64,000 nt of DNA from Prevotella sp. (lineage in GTDB: Bacteria > Bacteroidota > Bacteroidia > Bacteroidales > Bacteroidaceae). The stretch is from contig JAFVGS010000020.1 of assembly GCA_017474845.1 (NCBI GenBank), forward strand, positions 27,030-91,029, written 5' to 3'. The position numbers were made by a program, and so were the translations under genes. The notes under the pieces were generated by a model. The model was not told the origin of the DNA, searched no databases, and was given only the letters and a program-made list of their open reading frames with translations. Positions 1 through 8,063 of this stretch are shown one piece after another (the first letter of the stretch is position 1; each line of letters begins with the position of its first letter).

Positions 1-89
1 AGGTGTATGCCACGCAGCCCGTCAGTGCAGATCTGGACCGCTTAACAGACTGCCGAACACCTGTTTTGTCCTCAATGGGTCTAATTTAA
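1..89 (+). CDS. possible 3' end of a gene cut by the window edge
   Basis: An open frame enters from the left edge and stops at TAA 87-89. The short tail contains residues like ATQPVSADLDRL, and I do not recognise it. With only 28 codons visible this may be chance. The next gene runs convergently on the minus strand and ends at 134. Confidence 0.2.
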   Translation, partial: VYATQPVSADLDRLTDCRTPVLSSMGLI

Positions 90-133
90 GACGCTGGTCG
101 TCTATCTGACGAATGTATACTAATCCCTTTCTA

Positions 134-1705
134 TTAGTATTTCTCTATGCGGCAGGTGTGAGTTTTCTGTTGCTTATCGTAGTTAATGCCAACAAGCAGA
201 AGATTATCTGTATATTCAGCCACTTTGGCAGGATACTGCTTGCGTTTAATCTGGGCGATAGCCGAATCGGCATCCTGATTGTATTTCAGTTCAAGCACGA
301 TGGCTGGTGAATCCACATGCTTTCGAGGAATCAGCACTAGATCGGCAAAGCCCTTACCAGTGGAAAGCTCACGATGCATCACGTAGTAGTTCTTGGCATA
401 GTAGTATGCGATACTCAACACACAAGCCAATGAATTCTCATCGTTATACGAAAGAATGCTGGTATTCTCGTCGTGGGTTGCATCTACGCCTTGCGCTACT
501 GCTTCCTCGTTGCCATCGAGCGTAGCCTGAAGAAGTTTCTCAGATTGCCTCAATGCCTTGACCACATGTTCCCAACCGGTATCCTCTACGGCATTCGACA
601 ATTCTCCAGCCACTTCGTAGTTGGGTACGTAACACTCGTTCTTGCGCCAGTTGAAAGATAGATAGCCCAGATGTATCAACACCGTCAACACGTCGTCTTT
701 ACTCTGGATAAGAGTCATATCGTTCTGGAATTTGGTGGTGTTCACTTTTACTCGACCACCACTCAGCAATATGAGTATGTCGTCTTTTAATCCGTCGAAA
801 TTCATCCTGATATAGCCGGCAATCGCTTCGTAAGCACCAGTCGATGCCCAATAGCTACGACAGCGTTTTACCATGACTGCCTGCATGACGGAGTTAGGAT
901 TAAACATAGACATCTCATCACCAATTTGATAACCGTCGTACCAGGCTTCAAGTTCGTCAAAATCTACGCCATAACGTTCGGCCAGCATCCTTACTTCGTC
1001 TTTAGTAAATCCGAAAAAACTTCCCATGCTGCGAGGCTCCACCATGGAGTACTCTAAGAAGTTGTTCAGTGCCGACTGCGTCTTGAATTTCTTGATGGGC
1101 AATATACCAGTCATGTAGACAGCAGCAAAAACCTCCATACCCGACACGTCCTTGAACATACGGCGCAATAGATTCAGGTAATCCTCCATTACCTCAGGTT
1201 TCTTTGCAGCGAATTCACGGCAGATGGCATCCCATTCGTCGATGATGAATACAAAATGTTCCCCCGTCTCGATGGATATGCGCTGCAAGAAGGCCATGAA
1301 ATCATCACCATTACGCAGTGCAATCTGCGGATATGCAGTCTGTATATCTGCTTTCAGTTCGTCCTGAATATGCTGAATGATGGCGTCATCCTTGAACCGG
1401 GTAATAAATGATGTCATGTCGACATAGATAACAGGATATTTGTTCAGATGTTCCTCGAATGTGGGGTCTGAAGTTATCTGCAGGTCGGCAAAGAGTTGGC
1501 GAGAGTCACATGAATGGTCGTAATAGGCCGACAGCATTTCCGCAGCCATTGACTTTCCAAAACGACGACTACGTGTTACGCAGGTGAATTTCTGTCTAGT
1601 GAAGAGCGTCTTATTCACTATGCCTATCAGCCCAGACTTGTCAACATACTCACTGTTGCGAGCCTGGCGAAACCCTATATTACCTTTATTAATATATATA
1701 CCCAT
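134..1705 (-). CDS. AAA-ATPase-like / PD-(D/E)XK nuclease family protein
   Basis: A 523-residue protein of the Bacteroidota AAA-ATPase_like plus DUF1703-type family. A degenerate P-loop (TRSRRFGKS, about residues 44-52) is followed by a Walker B strand (FVFIIDEWD, about 151-159). The C-terminal part has a PD-(D/E)XK-like core, with FADLVL and later IVLELKYN giving the D...E-x-K arrangement. These proteins occur in many copies in gut Bacteroidota; their role is unproven, though a nucleic-acid or mobile-element function is often suspected. I start at MGIYINKGNIGF because the longer frame (to 1753) begins upstream of a well-formed promoter at 1731-1762. It stands alone with no partner gene. Confidence 0.85.
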   Translation of the reverse strand: MGIYINKGNIGFRQARNSEYVDKSGLIGIVNKTLFTRQKFTCVTRSRRFGKSMAAEMLSAYYDHSCDSRQLFADLQITSDPTFEEHLNKYPVIYVDMTSFITRFKDDAIIQHIQDELKADIQTAYPQIALRNGDDFMAFLQRISIETGEHFVFIIDEWDAICREFAAKKPEVMEDYLNLLRRMFKDVSGMEVFAAVYMTGILPIKKFKTQSALNNFLEYSMVEPRSMGSFFGFTKDEVRMLAERYGVDFDELEAWYDGYQIGDEMSMFNPNSVMQAVMVKRCRSYWASTGAYEAIAGYIRMNFDGLKDDILILLSGGRVKVNTTKFQNDMTLIQSKDDVLTVLIHLGYLSFNWRKNECYVPNYEVAGELSNAVEDTGWEHVVKALRQSEKLLQATLDGNEEAVAQGVDATHDENTSILSYNDENSLACVLSIAYYYAKNYYVMHRELSTGKGFADLVLIPRKHVDSPAIVLELKYNQDADSAIAQIKRKQYPAKVAEYTDNLLLVGINYDKQQKTHTCRIEKY

Positions 1706-1730
1706 CTTGTCGAGAAATGAAAATCCGCTG

Positions 1731-1762
1731 CAAATATACGACTTTCTTTTCAAACGACCAAA
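1731..1762 (-). promoter_or_regulatory. Bacteroidota promoter for the AAA-ATPase gene
   Basis: On the minus strand, TTTG (1762-1759), 20 bp, then TATATTTG (1738-1731). This matches the -33/-7 consensus of the primary sigma factor of this phylum and gives a very short leader before the start at 1705. Confidence 0.7.
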
Positions 1763-1827
1763 CTATATTTTCTTTTTTCTTACACGAGTCTATATAGTGT
1801 AGGGTCAAAGTTACATGCACCGGGTTA

Positions 1828-2031
1828 ATGGATATGATTCTTGAGCCAGAGCATCTGGCTGAAGTTGGTCTGTTCTGTCGTCCAGTGCTCATTCACGGGG
1901 GTGATCAGTGATTCCTTGCAGAAAAGCTGGATTCGCTGAAGGAATCGGGCAGTTGGCTGAAAGGGCAGGGGAGTGGATTAAACGTTGCGGATGACGAAAC
2001 GTCAAAGAGACAGTTGCAACGCAAGAGATAA
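1828..2031 (+). pseudogene. possible decayed ORF with one internal stop
   Basis: From ATG 1828 one frame runs to TAA 2029-2031, interrupted only by a TGA at about 1909-1911. The second half reads like real protein (LAEKLDSLKESGSWLKGQ, then a basic end). I do not recognise a family. It fills the roughly 310-base gap between the flanking genes, so it may be a relic or chance. Confidence 0.2.
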
Positions 2032-2063
2032 TTCACAATAATGTATCACAATTAAAAAACAAA

Positions 2064-2555
2064 ATGATGATGATGAAACAGATGATTATGACACTCTTGG
2101 CAGCCGTCATGGTAAGCACGGCAGCCGTCGCACAGGACAAGGACAGCAACAAGCCGTCAGTAGACAACAACCGCAAGCAGGAGATGGTGAAGCACCGCAC
2201 GGACAGAATGGTGGAGGACTACCAGCTGAACAACAAGCAGGCCAAGAAGCTGCTGGAGCTGAACACGGAGTATGCCGACAAGATGCGCCCTCGTCATCAC
2301 GGACATCACGGGCACCACGGTCCTCACGGCATGCGGGGACAACGCCCAGAACCTCCGAAGTCCGATATGGAGGGGGAGCGCCCTGAACCGCCGAAGGGTG
2401 ACCGTGAGGAGCATCGCAAGGAGATGGCCGAGACGATGAAGGCCTACGATGCCGAACTGCAGAAGATCATGACAAAAGAGCAGTATGAAAAGTATAAGGC
2501 CGATATGCAGCAACGCCGTGAGAGAGGCCATCGGGGACCACAAGAACGCGGATGA
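2064..2555 (+). CDS. DUF4890-like, His-rich secreted protein (Spy/CpxP-like)
   Basis: A 163-residue exported protein. The signal peptide (residues 1-23, ending AAVAQ) is followed by a helical, charged region. The centre is rich in His, Gly and Pro (a run of HHG repeats at about 78-90), then two RPEPPK motifs, then a C-terminal helix with LQKIMTKEQYEKYKAD. That ending and the overall layout are typical of Bacteroidota DUF4890 proteins, which resemble the periplasmic chaperones Spy/CpxP. The His-rich centre could bind metal ions, but this is inference. The first of several tandem ATG codons is taken as the start. A strong terminator follows at 2568-2608, so it appears monocistronic. Confidence 0.75.
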   Translation: MMMMKQMIMTLLAAVMVSTAAVAQDKDSNKPSVDNNRKQEMVKHRTDRMVEDYQLNNKQAKKLLELNTEYADKMRPRHHGHHGHHGPHGMRGQRPEPPKSDMEGERPEPPKGDREEHRKEMAETMKAYDAELQKIMTKEQYEKYKADMQQRRERGHRGPQERG

Positions 2556-2567
2556 TATTCAACGGCA

Positions 2568-2608
2568 AGAGAGGGGGTACGCTTTTCCAGGCGTGCCTCT
2601 TTTTTTTC
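2568..2608 (+). terminator. rho-independent terminator
   Basis: An imperfect GC-rich stem (AGAGGGGGTACGC against GCGTGCCTCT) is followed by a run of eight T. It separates the DUF4890-like gene from ftsZ. Confidence 0.8.
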
Positions 2609-2627
2609 GTCGCAAGCCTTGTGGAGA

Positions 2628-2659
2628 TTTGGAGATGTGGAAAATGTTTGCTAACTTTG
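2628..2659 (+). promoter_or_regulatory. promoter of the ftsZ operon
   Basis: TTTG (2628-2631), 20 bp, TAACTTTG (2652-2659), then a leader of about 20 bases before the ATG at 2684. This is a perfect match to the -33/-7 consensus. Confidence 0.8.
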
Positions 2660-2683
2660 CAGTCGAAATAGAAACAGCTGAAT

Positions 2684-3958
2684 ATGGGAGAGGATATCAT
2701 ACCGTTTTTTAATGAGGTGAAAGACCAGATGCAGAACATCATCAAGGTGGTCGGCGTCGGTGGTGGCGGCTGCAATGCCGTGGCTAATATGTATAAGGAA
2801 CGCGTAGAGGGCGTGACTTATGCGGTTTGTAATACGGATAGCCAGTCGCTGTCGAGGTCGCCCGTGCCTGTGAAGATACAGCTGGGCGAGGGCCTTGGCG
2901 CTGGTGGCAATCCGGAGCAGGGACGCTCTGAGGCAGAGTCGAACGTCAACGACTTCGTGAAGCTGCTCTCCGACGGCACGAAGATGGTGTTCGTGACGGC
3001 CGGCATGGGCGGCGGTACGGGTACCGGTGCTGCACCCGTGGTGGCCGGCGTGGCCAAGGATATGGGTATCCTGACGGTGGGCGTGGTGACGATTCCATTC
3101 AACTTCGAGAAGAAACGGAAGATCATCAAGGCGCTGAAAGGTGTGGAAGAGATGCGCAAGAACGTGGATGCGCTGCTGATCGTGAACAACGAACGGCTGT
3201 GCGACGTGTATGCTGATTCCGACCTCTCCGTGAAGGAGGCTTTCGTGAGGGCTGACAATATCCTGATGGATGCCGTGAAGGGTATCTCGGAACTGATCAC
3301 CCTGCCCAGCGACGGGGGTATCAAGAGTGACTTCCGCGATGTGGAGACAACGATCAAGGACGGCGGCGGCGCCATCATGGCGATGGGGCGTGCCAGCGGC
3401 GAACACCGCGTGGAGGAGGCTATCCTCAATGCGCTCGACTCGCCGCTGATCTATGGCAACGACATCGGCAAGGCCAAGCGTATCCTCTTTAACATCTACG
3501 CCAGCGACGAGCATCCGATCTTCGTGCGTGAGCTGCAGGAGATTGACGATTTCTTCGACCAGCTGGATCCGAATATCGATGTGATCTGGGGTACGGCTAC
3601 GGATGACACCCTGGGCGAGGATGCGAAGGTGACGATCCTGGCCACGGGCATGGAGGACCGCCTGGAGGCTGAGGTGCAGATGGATGTGCACAGGAATGAG
3701 GAGGATTACTACGAGGATATCATCAAACGTCTCTATAAGCCTGCGGTGAAGACGCAGCCAACGATGGGTGCGGTGATCACGCAGACTGAGATTCAGTTCG
3801 ACGTGGAGCCTGCCAAAGAGCCTGAGCCTGCCGTCGTCACTCCTCCCGAGCCTGAACCTGAACCGGAACCTGAACCCGAAGTGGAGAAAGAGGAGCCTAC
3901 GATACTGGACAAGTGGAAGATATGGCTGAACAATCTGGTTAACAGCGTCACGGAATGA
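2684..3958 (+). CDS. ftsZ: cell division GTPase FtsZ (divergent, stand-alone)
   Basis: A tubulin-like GTPase that forms the cytoplasmic Z-ring; 424 residues. The nucleotide-binding strand KVVGVGGGGCNAV (residues 21-33) and the signature GGGTGTG (109-115) are intact, and so is the synergy region with NNERLCDVYADSDLSVKEAF. Two things are odd. The T2-loop region reads KIQLGEGLGAGGNP, about four residues shorter than the usual form. The tail is a PEPEPEPEPE linker ending in an amphipathic DKWKIWLNNLVN helix instead of the usual conserved FtsA/ZipA-binding peptide. There is no ftsA, ftsQ or mur gene nearby, so it is outside a dcw cluster. It may be the sole FtsZ or a paralogue. Its stop overlaps the next start (ATGA). 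Confidence 0.93.
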   Translation: MGEDIIPFFNEVKDQMQNIIKVVGVGGGGCNAVANMYKERVEGVTYAVCNTDSQSLSRSPVPVKIQLGEGLGAGGNPEQGRSEAESNVNDFVKLLSDGTKMVFVTAGMGGGTGTGAAPVVAGVAKDMGILTVGVVTIPFNFEKKRKIIKALKGVEEMRKNVDALLIVNNERLCDVYADSDLSVKEAFVRADNILMDAVKGISELITLPSDGGIKSDFRDVETTIKDGGGAIMAMGRASGEHRVEEAILNALDSPLIYGNDIGKAKRILFNIYASDEHPIFVRELQEIDDFFDQLDPNIDVIWGTATDDTLGEDAKVTILATGMEDRLEAEVQMDVHRNEEDYYEDIIKRLYKPAVKTQPTMGAVITQTEIQFDVEPAKEPEPAVVTPPEPEPEPEPEPEVEKEEPTILDKWKIWLNNLVNSVTE

Positions 3959-4542
3959 ACGAACAGCTGACACCCGAGGAGCGCGCTTTGGAGCTGAAGA
4001 GGCTCATAGAGCAGTTGCAGGCGGAGGGCAGGACTGACCTTCTGCTGAAGGCCATCGGCGTGCCACTGCTCGAGGCGCTCAGGATCGAGGCAGCCAAGGG
4101 GAGGCTGAGCAGACTGGTCATCACGGAGGACTACCGGTTCGTACTGGAGGACTATCACAAGGAGGTGGAGCTGCAGCCTGTGCACAAGGCTGTATACCTG
4201 TTGTTTCTCGCGCATCCCGAGGGCATCGAATTCAAGCGGCTGGCGGAATACCGTGAGGAGTTGACCCGGTATTACATGGCGACGGCGAAGATGATGGACA
4301 AGGAGAAGATTATCGAGAGCGTGGACCATCTGATCAATCCGCTCGACAATGCCATCAACGAGAAGTGCTCACGCATCAAGAAGGTGTTTCTCGAACTGAT
4401 GGACGAGTACACGGCCAGTTACTACTTCATCAGCAGCCATACGCAGAAGCATATCGCGGGTTCCAGCCGTATCTGGTATGAACGGCTGAAAGTAATCACA
4501 CTACCGAGGGAACTCGTGAAATGCAGTTTCTTATTTGTGTAG
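3955..4542 (+). CDS. conserved protein of unknown function, coupled to ftsZ
   Basis: A 195-residue soluble protein. It starts inside the ftsZ stop codon (ATGA overlap at 3955-3958), so translation is probably coupled. No signal peptide or membrane segment is seen. The N-terminal third is helical and charged. The middle has an HKAVYLLFLAHPEGIEFKRL segment resembling a winged-helix-like module in uncharacterised Bacteroidota proteins. The C-terminal part has DHLINPLDNAINEKCSRIKK and a tyrosine-rich stretch. I do not know its function. Its last 12 bases overlap the 3' end of the convergent phosphatase gene. Confidence 0.8.
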   Translation: MNEQLTPEERALELKRLIEQLQAEGRTDLLLKAIGVPLLEALRIEAAKGRLSRLVITEDYRFVLEDYHKEVELQPVHKAVYLLFLAHPEGIEFKRLAEYREELTRYYMATAKMMDKEKIIESVDHLINPLDNAINEKCSRIKKVFLELMDEYTASYYFISSHTQKHIAGSSRIWYERLKVITLPRELVKCSFLFV

Positions 4543-6960
4543 TTTCTTGCGCAGGGTGAGGACGTTGAAGCCGCCGATGCGCTCGTAGTTCACGCTGTCC
4601 ATCAGCTGACGGACGAGGTAGATGCCGAGACCGCCGATGGAACGGTCTTCTGCCGAGAGCGTCGTATCGGCCTCGGCCACACTCGTCGGGTCGAAATGCT
4701 TGCCGCTGTCGGAGATGACGAACTTCAGCCTGACATCATTCGCCTGGACTTCCACATTGACAGAACCTGTCGTTCCCTCGGGATAGGCATAGTTCATCAC
4801 GTTCACCACGGCTTCCTCGATGGCGAGGTTCATCTGCATCGTGGTCAGCTCGTCGAAGCCCATGGCCTCGCAGACATGATCTATGAATTCGGCCAGCTGG
4901 GGCACCTGCTGGACATCGTTGGCCAGCGTGATGCTGCGCTGGTAGCGCACGTCAAGCTGCTGCTTCGTGTATTGGATGGCGAGCATCGTCAGGTCGTCAC
5001 TCTGTTCGGCACCGTTGACAAAGTCCTTCACGGCATTGGTCATGTTCTCCACAAGCCGATGGGGGTTGTGATTGTTGGTCGCCAGTGACTCCTTGGCCAC
5101 ATCAAGGATGCGCTCCTCAGTGAACTGGTCATGTTTGATGTTCTCAGCCTCGGTGAGTCCGTCGGTATAAAGGAAGATGGAGGTGCCGGGATCTATCTGC
5201 GTTTCCTGCATCGTGAACTTCCAGTCGCCCATCACACCGACGGGCAGGTTGGAGTCGCAAGGCAACATGCCGATGCCGGATCCGATGAGCAGGGGTGAGT
5301 CATGGCCGGCATTGCAATAACGCAGACGTCCTGTCGGCAGGTCGAGCACACCCACGAAGAGCGTCACGAACATGTTGGAGTCGTTGCCCTCACTCATCGT
5401 GTCATTCAGACGGGTGATGATACGTTCCGGCATTGACTCATGGGCAGAGACGGTACGGAACTGGGCACGGGTGACGGCCATCACCAGAGCGGCAGGCACA
5501 CCCTTACCCGAGACGTCGCCGATGCAGAAGAAGAGCTTCTCGTCGCGGATGAAAAAGTCGAAGAGGTCGCCGCCGACAGCCTTGGCCGGTGTCAGCTGTC
5601 CGAAGATGTCGATATCGTCGCGGTCAGGATATGCGGGGAAGATCTTCGGCAGCATCGACATCTGGATGTCACTGGCCACCTTCAGCTCACTCTCTATGGC
5701 AGCCTTGGAGGCCGTGGACTGACGGAGTTCTTCCATCTGCTGTTTCAGAGAGGTTTGCATGAGTGAGAACGACTGGCTCAGACGGGCCATCTCGTCCTTG
5801 GTCTTGATGTCTGGCAGCGTTGCATCCAGGTTACCCTTAGCCACCTCGTCGGCAGAGTCAGCAAAGCGTACCAACGGACGGGTGATGCGCATGACCACCG
5901 AGTTACAGATGAGGAAGAGCACGACCAACCCTATAAACATAATGAGTAGGACGAGGTAACTGAGCAACTGCGAACTGCCATAGATGATCTTAGCAGGTAT
6001 GACTGTAGCCATCGACCATCCTGTGCGCTCGATAGGCGCATAGCAGATGAGGAATTTCACGCCGTCACGGATGATTTCACGCATACCGGAGAGACCGTCC
6101 ACCATATCGTAACCAATCTGTACATCGATGGAATCGTTCGTCTCCATGGAGTAAACGAAATAGGTGTCGTTCAGGATTCGTTCGCTCATGGGGTGGGTGA
6201 TATAGGTGGCACCACGTCCGATAATAAATGAATAGGCATGCGTATAGAGGAATGTATCGGTGATCTTGAATCCTGTTGTATCTGTCTGTGTACCCTGAAG
6301 TCTGTCATTCAGTTCGATATCGCTCTTCGCCACCAGCTCCGTCAGCCAGTTCAACGATACGTCAGCTGTGAGTACGGCTATCAGGTTGCCATTCTTGTCA
6401 TAGATAGGATGCGAGTAGGTGGTCATCATCTGCTCACCGCCGCCAGTATCGTAATAAGGCTCACTCCAAGAGCTCCTCTTCAGCAGTTTGGGAATCTGAT
6501 ACCAGTCCATGTAGTGGTACTCATATTCCGACGAGCCCAGCTGTTTGGTTTCGATGGTGCCGTTGACCGTGCGATAGGCATAAGGGGAGAAGTGTTCACC
6601 CTTCTGGGGGAAATAGTTGGGCTCAAAGGCAATGGCAGAGCCGATGATGGGAGGATTAAGCTCCAGAATCTTTTGAACCATCGGATAAAACTGGTCGGGG
6701 GTGTCCAGTTTTTCCATGACCTCCGGTATCACATTGTCCACAGCCACTTCCACTCCCACGAGTATACTGTTGATGTGCTGGTTGGCAATCTCGATACGGC
6801 TTTTCGCATTCTCCTCGGAACTGCTTAGCAATGCTTTGCGGATGACGTTGGTGATGATGATGGTGATGAGGACGAAGACGGCCAATACCGTCAGCATGAC
6901 CCATAGCGTCAGCCTGGAATGCAACGAATGGAATCCTTTCGCTTTTTTTAACTGGATCAT
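4531..6960 (-). CDS. Cache-HAMP-PP2C (SpoIIE) phosphatase with C-terminal anti-sigma-type HATPase
   Basis: An 809-residue membrane sensor. A membrane segment at about 18-40 precedes an extracytoplasmic double-Cache-like domain (about 45-325), including YYDTGGGEQMMTTYSHPIYD. A second segment (about 332-355) leads to HAMP (355-410), a coiled linker, and a SpoIIE-type PP2C domain (about 430-665) with the metal-binding GGDLFDFF, GDVSGKG and SDDLTMLAIQ motifs. Unusually, an RsbW/SpoIIAB-like HATPase follows (680-805), with N box NLAIEEAVVNVMNYAYP and DSGKHFDP and GGLGIYLVR glycine boxes. Such fusions normally act in partner-switching pathways that phosphorylate and dephosphorylate a STAS anti-sigma antagonist. 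No STAS or sigma partner lies next to it. It overlaps the upstream binding-protein gene by 4 bases. Confidence 0.93.
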   Translation of the reverse strand: MIQLKKAKGFHSLHSRLTLWVMLTVLAVFVLITIIITNVIRKALLSSSEENAKSRIEIANQHINSILVGVEVAVDNVIPEVMEKLDTPDQFYPMVQKILELNPPIIGSAIAFEPNYFPQKGEHFSPYAYRTVNGTIETKQLGSSEYEYHYMDWYQIPKLLKRSSWSEPYYDTGGGEQMMTTYSHPIYDKNGNLIAVLTADVSLNWLTELVAKSDIELNDRLQGTQTDTTGFKITDTFLYTHAYSFIIGRGATYITHPMSERILNDTYFVYSMETNDSIDVQIGYDMVDGLSGMREIIRDGVKFLICYAPIERTGWSMATVIPAKIIYGSSQLLSYLVLLIMFIGLVVLFLICNSVVMRITRPLVRFADSADEVAKGNLDATLPDIKTKDEMARLSQSFSLMQTSLKQQMEELRQSTASKAAIESELKVASDIQMSMLPKIFPAYPDRDDIDIFGQLTPAKAVGGDLFDFFIRDEKLFFCIGDVSGKGVPAALVMAVTRAQFRTVSAHESMPERIITRLNDTMSEGNDSNMFVTLFVGVLDLPTGRLRYCNAGHDSPLLIGSGIGMLPCDSNLPVGVMGDWKFTMQETQIDPGTSIFLYTDGLTEAENIKHDQFTEERILDVAKESLATNNHNPHRLVENMTNAVKDFVNGAEQSDDLTMLAIQYTKQQLDVRYQRSITLANDVQQVPQLAEFIDHVCEAMGFDELTTMQMNLAIEEAVVNVMNYAYPEGTTGSVNVEVQANDVRLKFVISDSGKHFDPTSVAEADTTLSAEDRSIGGLGIYLVRQLMDSVNYERIGGFNVLTLRKKLHK

Positions 6961-7907
6961 AGTTGTGTGATCTGATGATAGGTGATTTCTTTTTTAATGA
7001 CGCCGCTCTCCAGGAGGATGCGGTTGGCCAGCTCCACGGCTTTGGGTTCCAGCTTGTAGGAGCGCTTGCTGGTATCCTTGTCGGCCAGCTGGCTCAGAAT
7101 CTGTTTCAGCATCCAATCCTGCGCAATCATGTTGCCGGGGATACCACTCTGCCGCATGGTGAGCATGACGATGTCGAGTGCCTCTTCGGGATGCTCTACT
7201 GCCCATTCCCAACCCTTACGGGTGGCCTCGGCAAACTTTATCGCGAGATCCTTGTGCTTGAGATAGAAGTCAGCCGTCACATAGACACCGTCTTCCGGTA
7301 CGTTGTAGCCGATGTCACGCATATATAATAGTTGCTCCTTCTTGATGCGCTGTCCGGCCATCTTCAGCTGGAAGAACTCATTGTAGCTCATCGCCAGGGC
7401 GGCGTCGATGGCCCCGGAGATATAGAGGTTGACGTTCGAGATGAATGGTATCCACTGGATACCGAGACCATATTTCTTGTCCATTGCCATTGGCAGTTCG
7501 CTGAAGCCGGACTTCCAGTGTCCCACCTTCTTGCCACGGAGGCTCTCCACGCCATTCAACGGCGTGTGGGAGACAATCATCAGGTTGTTCTGCTGTGACA
7601 TCTGCAGGACGTTGACCAAAGGGATGCCATTGTCGATGAAGGTCATAGCCGTCACCAGATTGAGCGTGATAAACTGGCTCTCGCCTTCGGTAAGATAGTT
7701 GATACTGGGTTTTGAAGCGGCAGGATGCCTGATCACCACGTCAAGACCGGCCTCTTGGTAGAAGCCCATGCTGCTGGCGACATAGAATCCCACGAACTGC
7801 GCCTGGGCCGTCCATTGCGGCGTGAACACGAGCTTTTGCTGGGCGTTGGCGATGCTGATGCCGCAGAAGAGCAGGGCAGCGCACAGCCATTGTCTGTAAT
7901 GATTCAT
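6957..7907 (-). CDS. NMT1/THI5-like substrate-binding protein, orphan
   Basis: A 316-residue periplasmic binding protein with a signal peptide (cleavage after SIANA, about residue 22). It has the ABC solute-binding features of the NMT1/ThiY/SsuA group: TPQWTAQAQFVGFYVASSMG near the N-terminus, AGLDVVIRHPA, and the LRGKKVGHW strand. These proteins usually deliver pyrimidines, sulfonates or nitrate to an ABC permease and ATPase. Neither is present here. Its stop overlaps the start of the Cache-PP2C-HATPase gene (ATGA, 6957-6960), so it most likely feeds ligand information to that sensor. It has its own well-formed promoter at 7930-7961. Confidence 0.88.
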   Translation of the reverse strand: MNHYRQWLCAALLFCGISIANAQQKLVFTPQWTAQAQFVGFYVASSMGFYQEAGLDVVIRHPAASKPSINYLTEGESQFITLNLVTAMTFIDNGIPLVNVLQMSQQNNLMIVSHTPLNGVESLRGKKVGHWKSGFSELPMAMDKKYGLGIQWIPFISNVNLYISGAIDAALAMSYNEFFQLKMAGQRIKKEQLLYMRDIGYNVPEDGVYVTADFYLKHKDLAIKFAEATRKGWEWAVEHPEEALDIVMLTMRQSGIPGNMIAQDWMLKQILSQLADKDTSKRSYKLEPKAVELANRILLESGVIKKEITYHQITQL

Positions 7908-7929
7908 CTAATAGTCTTTTTGTTGTGTG

Positions 7930-7961
7930 CAAAGTTAGGTATTTTTCGCCATATCACCAAA
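7930..7961 (-). promoter_or_regulatory. promoter of the binding-protein/phosphatase operon
   Basis: On the minus strand, TTTG (7961-7958), 20 bp, TAACTTTG (7937-7930). This is a full -33/-7 consensus about 23 bases from the start codon. Confidence 0.8.
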
Positions 7962-7996
7962 TAAATAACAGATATTTACAATTTCTGCCCCAAATA

Positions 7997-8028
7997 TTTG
8001 CAAAGTTCAAATAATCTTCCTATCTTTG
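7997..8028 (+). promoter_or_regulatory. promoter of the BspA-family gene
   Basis: TTTG (7997-8000), 20 bp, TATCTTTG (8021-8028), then a leader of about 30 bases to the ATG at 8064. It is divergent from the promoter at 7930-7961. Confidence 0.8.
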
Positions 8029-8063
8029 CAACTTGAAGTTGTGAAAATTAAAGTCATACAATA

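Noticed and set aside
2651-3973. 440-residue open frame antisense to ftsZ
   Set aside because: It is an exact shadow of ftsZ, rich in His and Arg from reversed GC-rich codons, with no recognisable domain.
7908-8063. TPP riboswitch upstream of the THI5-like gene
   Set aside because: The gap is only 156 bases, mostly two divergent promoters, and lacks any riboswitch core; the leader is about 23 bases.
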